Below are positions 1-5,708 of a stretch of DNA of 12,002 nt, one piece after another. The notes beneath the pieces were generated by a model, which was not told where the DNA came from, did not search any database, and was given only the letters and a program-made list of their open reading frames with translations. The translations under genes were made by a program, and so were the position numbers. Source of the stretch: Candidatus Methanosuratincola petrocarbonis (ex Vanwonterghem et al. 2016) (lineage in GTDB: Archaea > Thermoproteota > Methanomethylicia > Methanomethylicales > Methanomethylicaceae); NCBI GenBank assembly GCA_001717015.1, contig MAGV01000035.1, positions 1 to 12,002 of the forward strand, read 5' to 3'. Position 1 is the stretch's first letter, and each line of letters opens with the position of its first letter.

Positions 1-594
1 CAGCGGCACCACCCCGCGGGCAGCGAGGCCCACCCTCACCCCGCCCCTCCTGGGCACAGCCCATGCGAAGAATCCGGGCGCAAAGCTGCCCAGGTAGATC
101 TCCACGAGATCGTCGTCGAAGTCTTGGGTCTCCAGGTCCAGCTGCGCCGCCGGTATCGACTCCGGGACTCCTAGTCCAAGCCTCTTCGAAACCCTTCCGG
201 CTGTGCCCTCCGCATTGATCAGGACCCTGAACCTTTCGTCCCCACTGAACCGCGAGCCGAGGGTGACTGTGACACCGCTCGCCTCTGCCCTCCGGAGGAG
301 CTCCCTCTCGAACGCGGGCCTGTCTATCACCGCAGCCTTCGCCTCATCCCCCTTGACCGTGTATGCCTTCCCTGACGGCGAATAGACCCTGAACCCCTTG
401 ATCTCCCTTATTATCGGCGCCTCTCTCCCAAGGATCTCCCGCAGCCCCCTCAGGCTGACGAGCCCAGCACAGTGCTCCGGGATGCCGACCTCGGCGTGCT
501 CCTCAAGGACCTCTGCCTCCAAGCCGAGCCTTGCAGCCTCGATTGCAGCGGATAGCCCTGCGGGCCCGCCCCCCACAATTAGAAGATCCCTCAA
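1..594 (-). CDS. Geranylgeranyl reductase family FAD-dependent oxidoreductase (partial, N-terminal part)
   Basis: The first 198 residues are present and the reading frame is open to the window edge, so the C-terminus lies to the left. The family saturates the isoprenoid double bonds of archaeal lipids (digeranylgeranylglycerophospholipid reductase) or related prenyl substrates, using FAD at the membrane face. Visible motifs are a Rossmann dinucleotide fingerprint IVGGGPAGLSAA at residues 6-17, the cysteine-bearing loop GIPEHCAGLVS at 37-47 (family P-x-x-C-x-G type), DRPAFERELLRRA at 91-103, and PGFFAWAVPRRGGVRVGLAAR-like sequence at 173-193, the family's substrate/flavin-site segment. The start is TTG at 594: an in-frame TAA lies directly upstream at 598-600, and the next start candidate, GTG at residue 7, would cut into the FAD motif. 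A GAGGG Shine-Dalgarno (SD) sequence sits about 6 nt upstream. The exact substrate cannot be decided from half a protein. Confidence 0.88.
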   Translation of the reverse strand, partial: MRDLLIVGGGPAGLSAAIEAARLGLEAEVLEEHAEVGIPEHCAGLVSLRGLREILGREAPIIREIKGFRVYSPSGKAYTVKGDEAKAAVIDRPAFERELLRRAEASGVTVTLGSRFSGDERFRVLINAEGTAGRVSKRLGLGVPESIPAAQLDLETQDFDDDLVEIYLGSFAPGFFAWAVPRRGGVRVGLAARGVVPL

Positions 595-651
595 CTCTTA
601 CCCTCGATATCCTTTTTACACTCCGGCATTTTAAAAAATCCGTGCGTCTGT
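595..651. promoter_or_regulatory. Divergent promoter region between the reductase gene and pth2
   Basis: This 57-bp AT-rich gap separates two divergent genes. On the - strand, TTTTTTAAAATG (about 637-626) is a good TATA-like element about 25 nt before a plausible start site, serving the reductase. On the + strand, CCTTTTTACA (611-620) or ATTTTAAAA (628-636) could serve pth2. The first would give a leader of about 10 nt and the second an almost leaderless transcript. No strong SD precedes pth2. The exact start sites cannot be fixed by eye. Confidence 0.45.
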
Positions 652-1011
652 ATGAGCTTCCAGTACAAGCAGGCTATCGTGGTGCGCCAGGATCTGAAGA
701 TGAGCAAGGGGAAGACCGCTGCCCAGGTGGCGCACGCCTCGGTCTCGTCGTACCTCAGCGCCGAGAGGGCTAGGCCCAGTTGGGCTGAGGCTTGGCTAGA
801 GGAGGGGCAGAAGAAGGTCGTGCTGAAGGCGCCGTCCCTCGGCGCCGTCCTCGAACTCAAGGAGAGGGCTGACAGGGAGCGGATCCCGAGCGCTCTGATC
901 CAAGACGCAGGCCTCACCGAGCTCGAGCCCGGGACTGTTACGTGCCTCGGCATAGGGCCAGCGCCCTCCGAGGAGATCGACCGCATAACCGGGAAGCTGA
1001 AGCTGCTCTGA
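652..1011 (+). CDS. pth2: Peptidyl-tRNA hydrolase, Pth2 (archaeal/eukaryal type)
   Basis: This enzyme hydrolyses the ester bond of peptidyl-tRNAs dropped by ribosomes, releasing tRNA for reuse in the cytoplasm. It has 119 residues, the normal size for the archaeal Pth2 catalytic domain. The N-terminal family motif KMSKGKTAAQVAHAS spans residues 16-30, with the conserved lysines and His28. The second signature, IQDAGLTELEPGTVTCLGIGP, spans residues 83-103 and includes the conserved Asp85-Ala-Gly and the GTxTxLxIGP end. The ATG at 652 gives the expected N-terminus (a short beta strand before KMSKGK). The truD start codon follows 10 nt after the stop, so the two are very likely co-transcribed. 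Both act on tRNA. Confidence 0.95.
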   Translation: MSFQYKQAIVVRQDLKMSKGKTAAQVAHASVSSYLSAERARPSWAEAWLEEGQKKVVLKAPSLGAVLELKERADRERIPSALIQDAGLTELEPGTVTCLGIGPAPSEEIDRITGKLKLL

Positions 1012-1021
1012 GGATCGAAAG

Positions 1022-2335
1022 ATGAAGCTATCCAAGACAAGGTCCCGCCTAGAGTCCGACCTCGGCATGCTCTACTACTCCACCGATGCCCCGCCGATCG
1101 GAGGGAGGCTCAGGCAGATTCCCGACGACTTCATCGTCGAAGAGATCTCCCCAGAGGGGCTTATCGTCAACAGGGACCTGGAACGGCTCGACCGCGGCGA
1201 GGGCAGGTTCTCGCTCGCGGTGCTCGAGAAGCGGTCCAGAGACCTCATCCCGCTCGTCTCGATGCTTGAGCGGAGGTTGGGGGCGCAGATAGGGTATGCC
1301 GGGATAAAGGACAGGAACGCCGTGACCTCCCAGCTCATCTCAGTCGGGCTGCCATTCGGCTCCTGGATTCCGCCCGAGGACATCGACGGCGTGAGCATCA
1401 GGATCATCGGACCAGCAAGATGGCAGGTTAGGCCTGGGGATCTTCTGGGGAACCGCTTCACTCTCACCATCCGGGCGCTCGAAGCCCCTCCCGACGGGTC
1501 AGCGCTGGACCCTGGGTGGGTGCCCAATTACTTCGGGCACCAGAGGTTCGGAGTCACGAGACCGAACACTCACAGGGTCGGGAAGCTCCTGCTCAAGGGC
1601 GACTTCGAGGGCGCCGTCAGGGAGTTCCTCGCCTCGCCCTACCCGGGTGAGCCTGAGGATGCGTTCCTGGCAAGGAAAGAGCTGAGGGACAGCTGGGACC
1701 TGCGGAGGGCAGAGTCGTCGTTCCCGAGGTCCCTCGGCCTCGAAAGGGCGGTCATCAGGAGGCTCCTGGAACGACCGGGAGACTACAAGGGCGCAATTTC
1801 GGTTCTTCCTGGCGACCTGAGGAGGCTCTTCGTGAATGCATACCAGTCTTACCTCTTCAACCTGGCTCTCTCTCGGAGGCTGGAGGAGGCGGGCCCATTC
1901 GTCGTTTCTGAGGGCGACCTCGTCTCACCCCTTGACCGGGCGAACCTGCCCTCAAGGCCGATCAGGTGCGACTGCACGAACCTCGCGAGGCTGCGATCAT
2001 GGGTTGCGTCGAAGAAGGCTGTCGTGATGGTGCACATCCCCGGATACAAGACAAGACTGAGCGGCATCGACGCAGGCATCTACATGGAAATATTCTCGAA
2101 GGAGGGCATCTCGCAAGCCGACTTCGCGGGGATCATCGAATCCAATTTCGAGGGGGCGATGCGCCCTGCGGTCTTTTGGCCTGTCAGCTTCGAGCCTGGC
2201 CAGCCCCAGGGGGACGAGCTCAACCCCGGCTACTTCAAGCTCTCTATGCGCATGGCCCTCCCCAAGGGGTGCTTCGCCACTGTCGTGCTGAGGGAGATAA
2301 TGAAGCCTGAGGACCCTGCAGCCTCCGGCTTCTGA
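1022..2335 (+). CDS. truD: tRNA pseudouridine(13) synthase TruD
   Basis: This enzyme isomerises uridine 13 in the D-arm of tRNA to pseudouridine; archaeal members are also known to have wider specificity. The 437 residues fit the archaeal TruD length. The catalytic motif AGIKDRNAVTSQ (residues 93-104) places the nucleophile at Asp97. A second family motif, NYFGHQRFG, lies at 169-177. A C-terminal block (about residues 330-430) ending ...GCFATVVLREIMK matches the TruD end. The ATG at 1022 is preceded by GAGG overlapping the pth2 stop, spaced about 8 nt, so translation is probably coupled to pth2. The gene converges on aspS with a 39-bp gap that shows no clear hairpin. The next in-frame ATG (Met16) is less likely given the SD. 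Confidence 0.95.
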   Translation: MKLSKTRSRLESDLGMLYYSTDAPPIGGRLRQIPDDFIVEEISPEGLIVNRDLERLDRGEGRFSLAVLEKRSRDLIPLVSMLERRLGAQIGYAGIKDRNAVTSQLISVGLPFGSWIPPEDIDGVSIRIIGPARWQVRPGDLLGNRFTLTIRALEAPPDGSALDPGWVPNYFGHQRFGVTRPNTHRVGKLLLKGDFEGAVREFLASPYPGEPEDAFLARKELRDSWDLRRAESSFPRSLGLERAVIRRLLERPGDYKGAISVLPGDLRRLFVNAYQSYLFNLALSRRLEEAGPFVVSEGDLVSPLDRANLPSRPIRCDCTNLARLRSWVASKKAVVMVHIPGYKTRLSGIDAGIYMEIFSKEGISQADFAGIIESNFEGAMRPAVFWPVSFEPGQPQGDELNPGYFKLSMRMALPKGCFATVVLREIMKPEDPAASGF

Positions 2336-2374
2336 TCCTGGTCCGCAACCCTCCGCGTGCAAGCCAAACCCGGA

Positions 2375-3694
2375 TCACGGCAACAGCCTCTCTGGGGTCC
2401 TCGGGAAGAGTGCAGCCTCCTGCACATTCTGCAGATCCAGCAGCTGCATCGTGAGCCGCTCTATCCCGATGTTGAATCCGCCGTGCGGCGGCGCGCCGTA
2501 CCTGAAGAACTCGGTGAACCACTTGAGCCCGACCGCGCTCATGCCCTTCTCCTTTATCTGCCCGATTATCCTCTCGTACCTGTGCTCCCTCTGCCCCCCG
2601 GAGCTCAGCTCCAGTCCCTTGCAGACAAGGTCGACGCTCCTTGCCCAGGTCGGATCCTCGTCCACCCTCATCACATAGAAGGGCTTGACCCTGAACGGGA
2701 AGCGGTTGACGAAGAAGAAGTCCGACCCGTGCTTCTCCTTGACGTGCCTCGCTAGTATGGTCTCCGACTCCCTGTCGTAGTCCTCCCCGTAGGGTACCTT
2801 CTTCCCGTACTCCTCGAGTATGGCGTACACATCAGGGAACCTGATCTCTGGGAACGGCGCATGGGGGACGCTGATCTCCTTCCCCAGAGCCTCGAGCTCC
2901 TCCCCGCACTCGCTAACGACCTTCGCGACGCCGCTCCTGACGAGCCCCTCCTCCACCCTCATGACGTCGTACTCGTCCTTGATGAAGCCGAGCTCGACTG
3001 CGCACCCCCTGTGCTCGCACAGGTGCCTCGGCGTGTGGCTCAGCTCGGCCCTCCAGCTCGGCCCCAGGTCGTAAATGCGATCCATCCCCGAGATCACCGC
3101 AAGCTGCCTGTGGAGCTGCGGGTCCTGCCTCAGGAAGGCGCTCTTGTTGAAGTAGACGACGGGGAAGACCTCCGCACCGCTCTCGGATGCCGCCCCCATC
3201 AGGCACGGAGTGAAAACCTGCTGGAAGCCCTCCTTCCATAGGTACTCCTGCATCCCCTCGAGGAGCTTTGACTGCACCCTGAAGACCGCCGCGACCTCTG
3301 GGCGGCGCAGATCCAGGACCCTGTGGTCTAGCCTGGTGTCCAGGTTCGACTCGATGTTCCCAGACACAGAGACCGGGACCGGCTCGAGCGTCTTGGAGAT
3401 GACCTCGATCCTGGATGGGACGATCTCCCTGCCCCCGGGGGCTATCTTGGTCGCCTTGACCGCCCCTGTGATCGCGACGACGTCCTCTTCCCTCAGCTTC
3501 TCCGCCAGTGAGATCATGCTCTCGTCCACTCCCCCCTTCTTGATCGTGACTTGGAGCACGCCCGTCCGGTCCCTGAGCACTATGAACTTGAGCTTCCCGA
3601 GATCCCTGATCTTGTGCACCCACCCTGCAACGGTGACCTCTTTCCCTTCATCCTCGGGCTTGACCTGGGCTGTGTAATGAGTCCTTATCGACAT
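2375..3694 (-). CDS. aspS: Aspartyl-tRNA synthetase, predicted non-discriminating (Asp/Asn)
   Basis: This class IIb synthetase charges tRNA-Asp and, if non-discriminating, also tRNA-Asn with aspartate. The short archaeal form (439 residues) has an N-terminal OB-fold anticodon-binding domain (about 1-105) and then the catalytic domain. Class II motif 2 is seen as SWRAELSHTPRHLCE and motif 3 as GGFNIGIERLTMQLL near the C-terminus. In the OB fold, the position equivalent to Trp26 of the Thermococcus kodakarensis discriminating enzyme is His27 (AGWVH), and the position equivalent to its Lys85 is Pro86 (ATKIAP). These are the His/Pro states reported for non-discriminating archaeal AspRS. The start ATG at 3694 is chosen because GAGGTG lies 6 nt upstream; an in-frame GTG at 3703 would add three residues and overlap that SD. 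Upstream lies its own TATA-like box. Confidence 0.95.
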   Translation of the reverse strand: MSIRTHYTAQVKPEDEGKEVTVAGWVHKIRDLGKLKFIVLRDRTGVLQVTIKKGGVDESMISLAEKLREEDVVAITGAVKATKIAPGGREIVPSRIEVISKTLEPVPVSVSGNIESNLDTRLDHRVLDLRRPEVAAVFRVQSKLLEGMQEYLWKEGFQQVFTPCLMGAASESGAEVFPVVYFNKSAFLRQDPQLHRQLAVISGMDRIYDLGPSWRAELSHTPRHLCEHRGCAVELGFIKDEYDVMRVEEGLVRSGVAKVVSECGEELEALGKEISVPHAPFPEIRFPDVYAILEEYGKKVPYGEDYDRESETILARHVKEKHGSDFFFVNRFPFRVKPFYVMRVDEDPTWARSVDLVCKGLELSSGGQREHRYERIIGQIKEKGMSAVGLKWFTEFFRYGAPPHGGFNIGIERLTMQLLDLQNVQEAALFPRTPERLLP

Positions 3695-3701
3695 GGGTCG
3701 C

Positions 3702-3742
3702 ACCTCGCCTCAAAACGATTTGGACTGGCGGTGTAAAAAGCT
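3702..3742 (-). promoter_or_regulatory. aspS promoter and ribosome-binding site
   Basis: On the - strand, AGCTTTTTAC (3742-3733) is a TATA-like box in the 61-bp gap between the KH-protein gene and aspS. It puts a start site near 3706-3710. GAGGTG (3707-3702) is a strong SD 6 nt before the ATG at 3694 and settles the start against the upstream GTG. If the predicted start site is right, only a very short leader carries the SD. The gene may also be read through from alba. Confidence 0.5.
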
Positions 3743-3755
3743 TGTTGCCGCCCGA

Positions 3756-4253
3756 TCACTCGAAGACTATGTGGATTACCTCTCCGGTCAGTATCCTGAT
3801 CGCCTCTTCGGCTGACCTCGGGTCGATCGGCATCTTCCTCACGTCCGATTTGGGCATCTTGATCGTGCTCTCCCAGCTGCCGTCGGGGAGCCACACCGTG
3901 TTCGCGCCCATGACCCTCGCGGGAGTTACGATCTGCTCGAGCAGCCGCTTTATGCTCGAGGTCTTCTCGACGATCCTGACACTAGTCCTCTTCTCGTCGC
4001 TGAGCTGCTTGCTGACCTTCGAGAGCAGGGCCTTGTTGCCGCCGCCGCTCACCATCACTATCACCATGTTGGGCAGCTTGACCGTCCTGAGGATAGAGTA
4101 ATCCTTGAGCTGGGGGTTCTTGGCTTCGTGGTCTATGAACCACTTGGAGACCTCTACATCCGCCTGGGTGATTTCTCCCTTGTCCAGCTTCTCCTGGCAC
4201 CTGGGGCACAGGACTCCGCTCTTTGCGCAGAAGTAGCAGATTGGGGTCTTCAA
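3756..4253 (-). CDS. Zinc-ribbon/KH-domain RNA-binding protein (NusA-like)
   Basis: This 165-residue protein starts with a zinc knuckle, C6-x2-C9-x6-C16-x2-C19. A helical linker follows, then a KH-like region with a GGGN loop (residues 70-73, in VSGGGNKALL) and a second conserved block, ARVMGANTVWLPDGSW, at about 112-127. Archaeal proteins of this type are annotated as NusA-like or KH-domain transcription/translation factors; the biochemical role is not settled and I assign none. The start is TTG at 4253: a GAGG element lies about 9 nt upstream, and the CxxC pair begins at residue 6, so a later start would destroy the zinc site. The gene lies 10 nt after alba's stop, so the two form an operon, with aspS next. 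Confidence 0.75.
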   Translation of the reverse strand: MKTPICYFCAKSGVLCPRCQEKLDKGEITQADVEVSKWFIDHEAKNPQLKDYSILRTVKLPNMVIVMVSGGGNKALLSKVSKQLSDEKRTSVRIVEKTSSIKRLLEQIVTPARVMGANTVWLPDGSWESTIKMPKSDVRKMPIDPRSAEEAIRILTGEVIHIVFE

Positions 4254-4263
4254 AAGAAACGCC

Positions 4264-4542
4264 TCACTTCTTCCTCCTCATCTTTATCGTGATGGAGCTG
4301 GTCCTCTTGACCCCCCCTTCCCTGAGCTGGATCTCCTCGGTACCGATTGTGACCTCGCTGATCGACGCCGAAGGCATGAACTTCCTCCTGACCGTCTCCG
4401 CAACATCGACGGCAGTGCTGATCGGCCTGCCGCGCGCCTTGATCACAACCTCTTCCGCCCCCTCGTGGAATGCGGTGAGGCACGCCAAGACGTAGTTCAT
4501 AGGCGGCTTCTTACCGATCAGTATCGCATTCTCCTGTGACAA
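4264..4542 (-). CDS. albA: DNA/RNA-binding protein Alba
   Basis: Alba is an abundant archaeal chromatin protein that binds DNA and RNA as a dimer. Diagnostic sequence is ILIGKKPPMNYVLACLTAF near the N-terminus (residues about 6-24, including the KKP lysine region whose lysine is acetylated in Sulfolobus Alba), followed by VVIKARGRPISTAVDVAE and a basic C-terminus ending in RRKK. I choose TTG at 4542 (92 residues, N-terminus M-S-Q-E-N) because GGGGAG lies 5 nt upstream and the sequence then begins like typical Alba proteins. A TTG at 4566 would give 100 residues and would place the SD inside the coding region. The gene heads a - strand operon with the KH protein. It is divergent from the Lrp-like regulator gene. 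Confidence 0.93.
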   Translation of the reverse strand: MSQENAILIGKKPPMNYVLACLTAFHEGAEEVVIKARGRPISTAVDVAETVRRKFMPSASISEVTIGTEEIQLREGGVKRTSSITIKMRRKK

Positions 4543-4590
4543 CCGGTCTCCCCCAACGTTGATCAAAATGGCTAATGGGTTTATTTATCT

Positions 4591-4605
4591 CTTAAATAAA
4601 TATAT
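4591..4605 (-). promoter_or_regulatory. alba TATA-like promoter element
   Basis: The - strand sequence ATATATTTATTTAAG (4605-4591) is the most AT-rich stretch of the window. It would place transcription start near 4565-4570, leaving a leader of about 25 nt that contains the GGGGAG ribosome-binding site before the TTG at 4542. A strong promoter fits the high expression expected for Alba. Confidence 0.55.
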
Positions 4606-4622
4606 TTTGGTCAGTTAACAGC

Positions 4623-4642
4623 TAAGCTTTATTAAAAGCTTA
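4623..4642. repeat. Perfect 8-bp inverted repeat (putative operator) at the regulator's TATA region
   Basis: TAAGCTTT (4623-4630) and AAAGCTTA (4635-4642) are perfect inverted arms separated by ATTA. The element covers TTTATTAAAA (4628-4637), the best TATA-like box for the downstream regulator gene, whose GTG start is at 4663. A palindrome on top of the core promoter of an Lrp/AsnC-like gene is the layout expected for autorepression, but binding is inference. Confidence 0.5.
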
Positions 4643-4662
4643 TTTTCAAATGTAAAGCCAAG

Positions 4663-5163
4663 GTGATCACTTTGACAAAAATGGAGGGTCCTCAGCTCAC
4701 CGACAGGCAGCTCGAGATACTCAAGATGCTCTTCGAGATGAGCGAGCAGGTGAGCGTCTTCACAATAAGGAAGAAGCAGATAGACCTCGCAAACCGCCTG
4801 AGCCTTACCAGGCAGGCTCTGAACATCCACCTCCGGAAGCTCAGGGACGCAGGGCTGATCAGGACCGGGAGGGGGTTCATCGACCTGACCGAGGACGCGC
4901 TTAAGGCGTTGGGCGTCGAGACCGCCGAGGCATTCGTGTTCCTGAAGATCCACCCCCCGAAGAGGGAGTCCGTTTACGAGAAGATACGGGCGCTCCCGGC
5001 GCTCGACATCTACAGGGTGACCGGGGAGATTGACCTTGTAGCGATCGTCCCGCAGGCACATTTGGATCGGTTCCTCGAGGAGGTCTCGGGCATAGACGGG
5101 GTGGTCTCGACCTCCTCCCACGTTGTGATCTCGTCGATAAAGCGCCCGTGGAAAAATTTATAA
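4663..5163 (+). CDS. Lrp/AsnC-like transcriptional regulator (winged HTH plus RAM-type ligand domain)
   Basis: This is a 166-residue protein. The N-terminal half is a winged helix-turn-helix, with the recognition segment DLANRLSLTRQALNIHLRKL at about 41-60, followed by the wing and LTEDALKALGV. The C-terminal half (about 88-160) resembles the RAM/AsnC effector-binding domain, with YRVTGEIDLVAIV at 117-129 in the place of the family's V-T-G-x-x-D-L-x-x-x-V strand. Such proteins oligomerise and bind amino acids or other small ligands. The HTH looks more MarR/ArsR-like than classical Lrp. The start is GTG at 4663; TTG at 4672 and ATG at 4681 are alternatives. With the TATA region at 4628-4637, the message would be almost leaderless from 4663. 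A palindrome overlaps that promoter. L40e follows after 39 bp with its own TATA box. Confidence 0.8.
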   Translation: MITLTKMEGPQLTDRQLEILKMLFEMSEQVSVFTIRKKQIDLANRLSLTRQALNIHLRKLRDAGLIRTGRGFIDLTEDALKALGVETAEAFVFLKIHPPKRESVYEKIRALPALDIYRVTGEIDLVAIVPQAHLDRFLEEVSGIDGVVSTSSHVVISSIKRPWKNL

Positions 5164-5165
5164 TT
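5154..5165 (+). promoter_or_regulatory. TATA-like promoter for the L40e gene
   Basis: AAATTTATAATT spans the stop codon of the preceding regulator gene. It puts a start site near 5185, about 18 nt before the L40e ATG at 5203, with GGTGG serving as the ribosome-binding site. The promoter is therefore built into the end of the upstream coding region. Confidence 0.5.
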
Positions 5166-5202
5166 GAGATACCTGTGTATGGATTAAAAACGGTGGTCGC
5201 CA

Positions 5203-5364
5203 ATGCCCATCCAAGATCCAGAAAAGCAGCAGCTGGCTCAGAAGCACCTCCTCTACCTGAAGATATGCAGGAAGTGCGGTGCCAGGAACCCTATCTCCTC
5301 GGAGAAATGCAGAAGGTGTCGGAGCAAGGAACTGCGACCGAAGCGGCGCGAGCTGAAGCGCTAA
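5203..5364 (+). CDS. rpl40e: Large-subunit ribosomal protein eL40 (L40e)
   Basis: This is a 53-residue basic zinc-finger ribosomal protein, the stand-alone archaeal counterpart of the ribosomal tail of the eukaryotic ubiquitin-L40 fusion. It begins M-P-I-Q-D-P-E-K. It contains the pattern LKICRKCGARNPISSEKCRRC (residues 19-39), with zinc ligands Cys22, Cys25, Cys36 and Cys39, and ends in a K/R-rich tail (RPKRRELKR). Length, cysteine spacing and tail all match archaeal L40e. The ATG at 5203 is preceded by GGTGG about 5 nt upstream. A different, longer reading frame at 5148-5393 overlaps it and is not a gene. The gene sits between the regulator and tRNA-Val, with a T-run just downstream. Confidence 0.93.
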   Translation: MPIQDPEKQQLAQKHLLYLKICRKCGARNPISSEKCRRCRSKELRPKRRELKR

Positions 5365-5375
5365 GCTTAAGTAAG

Positions 5376-5381
5376 TTTTTT
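5376..5381 (+). terminator. T-run terminator candidate after L40e
   Basis: TTTTTT occurs 12 nt after the L40e stop, inside AGTTTTTTGA. Archaeal RNA polymerase can terminate at T-rich tracts without a hairpin. It also lies 20 nt before the tRNA-Val gene, so it may instead be part of the tRNA promoter environment. Confidence 0.35.
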
Positions 5382-5400
5382 GAACCACCCTAAACAGGGC

Positions 5401-5496
5401 GGGCCCGTAGTCTAGTCTGGTTAGGACACCTGAAAAAGGCCTAAAGTCGCCCTCACACGGCGGAGGTCTCCGGTTCGAGTCCGGACGGGCCCACCA
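5401..5496 (+). tRNA. tRNA-Val (anticodon CAC), with a noncanonical intron and encoded CCA
   Basis: The acceptor stem GGGCCCG (5401-5407) pairs with CGGGCCC (5486-5492), followed by A and an encoded CCA (5494-5496). The D stem is GTCT/GGAC (5410-5413/5424-5427). The T arm is TCCGG-TTCGAGT-CCGGA (5469-5485). The anticodon stem TCGCC/GGCGG (5447-5451/5459-5463) closes the 7-nt loop CTCACAC (5452-5458), giving anticodon CAC at 5454-5456 for valine codon GUG. The variable loop is AGGTC. Between the D stem and the anticodon stem there are 19 nt instead of one, so an 18-nt intron must be removed. After removal of 5428-5445, G5446 becomes position 26 and the molecule folds as a standard tRNA-Val. 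The L40e gene is just upstream, on the same strand. Confidence 0.95.
5428..5445 (+). other. 18-nt tRNA intron at position 25/26 with a bulge-helix-bulge motif
   Basis: The intron reads ACCTGAAAAAGGCCTAAA. The expected archaeal splicing structure can be drawn. The exon TAGG (5422-5425) pairs with the intron CCTA (5440-5443) as the 4-bp central helix. The two 3-nt bulges are ACA (5426-5428, cut after 5427) and AAG (5444-5446, cut after 5445). Inside, CCT (5429-5431) pairs with AGG (5437-5439) around a GAAAA loop. The outer helix is weak, as in relaxed bulge-helix-bulge motifs. Placements one or two nt further along fail to pair the central helix. Cleavage by the splicing endonuclease is expected from family knowledge. 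Confidence 0.88.
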
Positions 5497-5708
5497 TTGC
5501 CTTACAATCTGTCGCGCCTCTTGGACTTTTAATACGACATCGCGGGAAACCGTACCTTGTCTATAGAATGCTTAACTGTGGGTGCAGAACAGTTGATAGG
5601 ATTACGACTTGTTCCCATTCTTCCTTTGTTTTGGGGTGCCGCTCAAGCATTTGTGGGCCAGAAGGTAAAAAGGACGGATCTTCGCCTCCATAGCCTTTCA
5701 GTATTTGA
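5497..5708. other. 212-bp gap between tRNA-Val and the EF-Tu-like gene; no gene seen
   Basis: No convincing protein or tRNA is present. An open + frame from 5557 runs antisense into the EF-Tu-like gene and has no recognisable product. CTTTTAATAC (about 5527-5536) is TATA-like on the + strand. On the - strand, CCTTTTTACC (5674-5665), about 35 nt beyond the EF-Tu-like stop, is a T-run that could terminate the metV-metF operon. Base composition is lower in GC than in the coding DNA. A small RNA is possible but not shown. Confidence 0.4.

Noticed and set aside
591..1040. 149-residue - strand frame antisense to pth2
   Set aside because: Pth2 on the + strand is unmistakable. The antisense translation is Ser/Arg-rich with no motifs, as expected for a shadow frame in GC-rich DNA.
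2913..3623. 236-residue - strand frame in a second frame of aspS
   Set aside because: It is Gly/Arg/Gln-rich sequence from reading the aspS gene out of frame; the aspS frame has all class II motifs.
5148..5393. 81-residue frame over the L40e locus
   Set aside because: It has no family resemblance and overlaps the clearly recognisable L40e zinc-finger gene in another frame.
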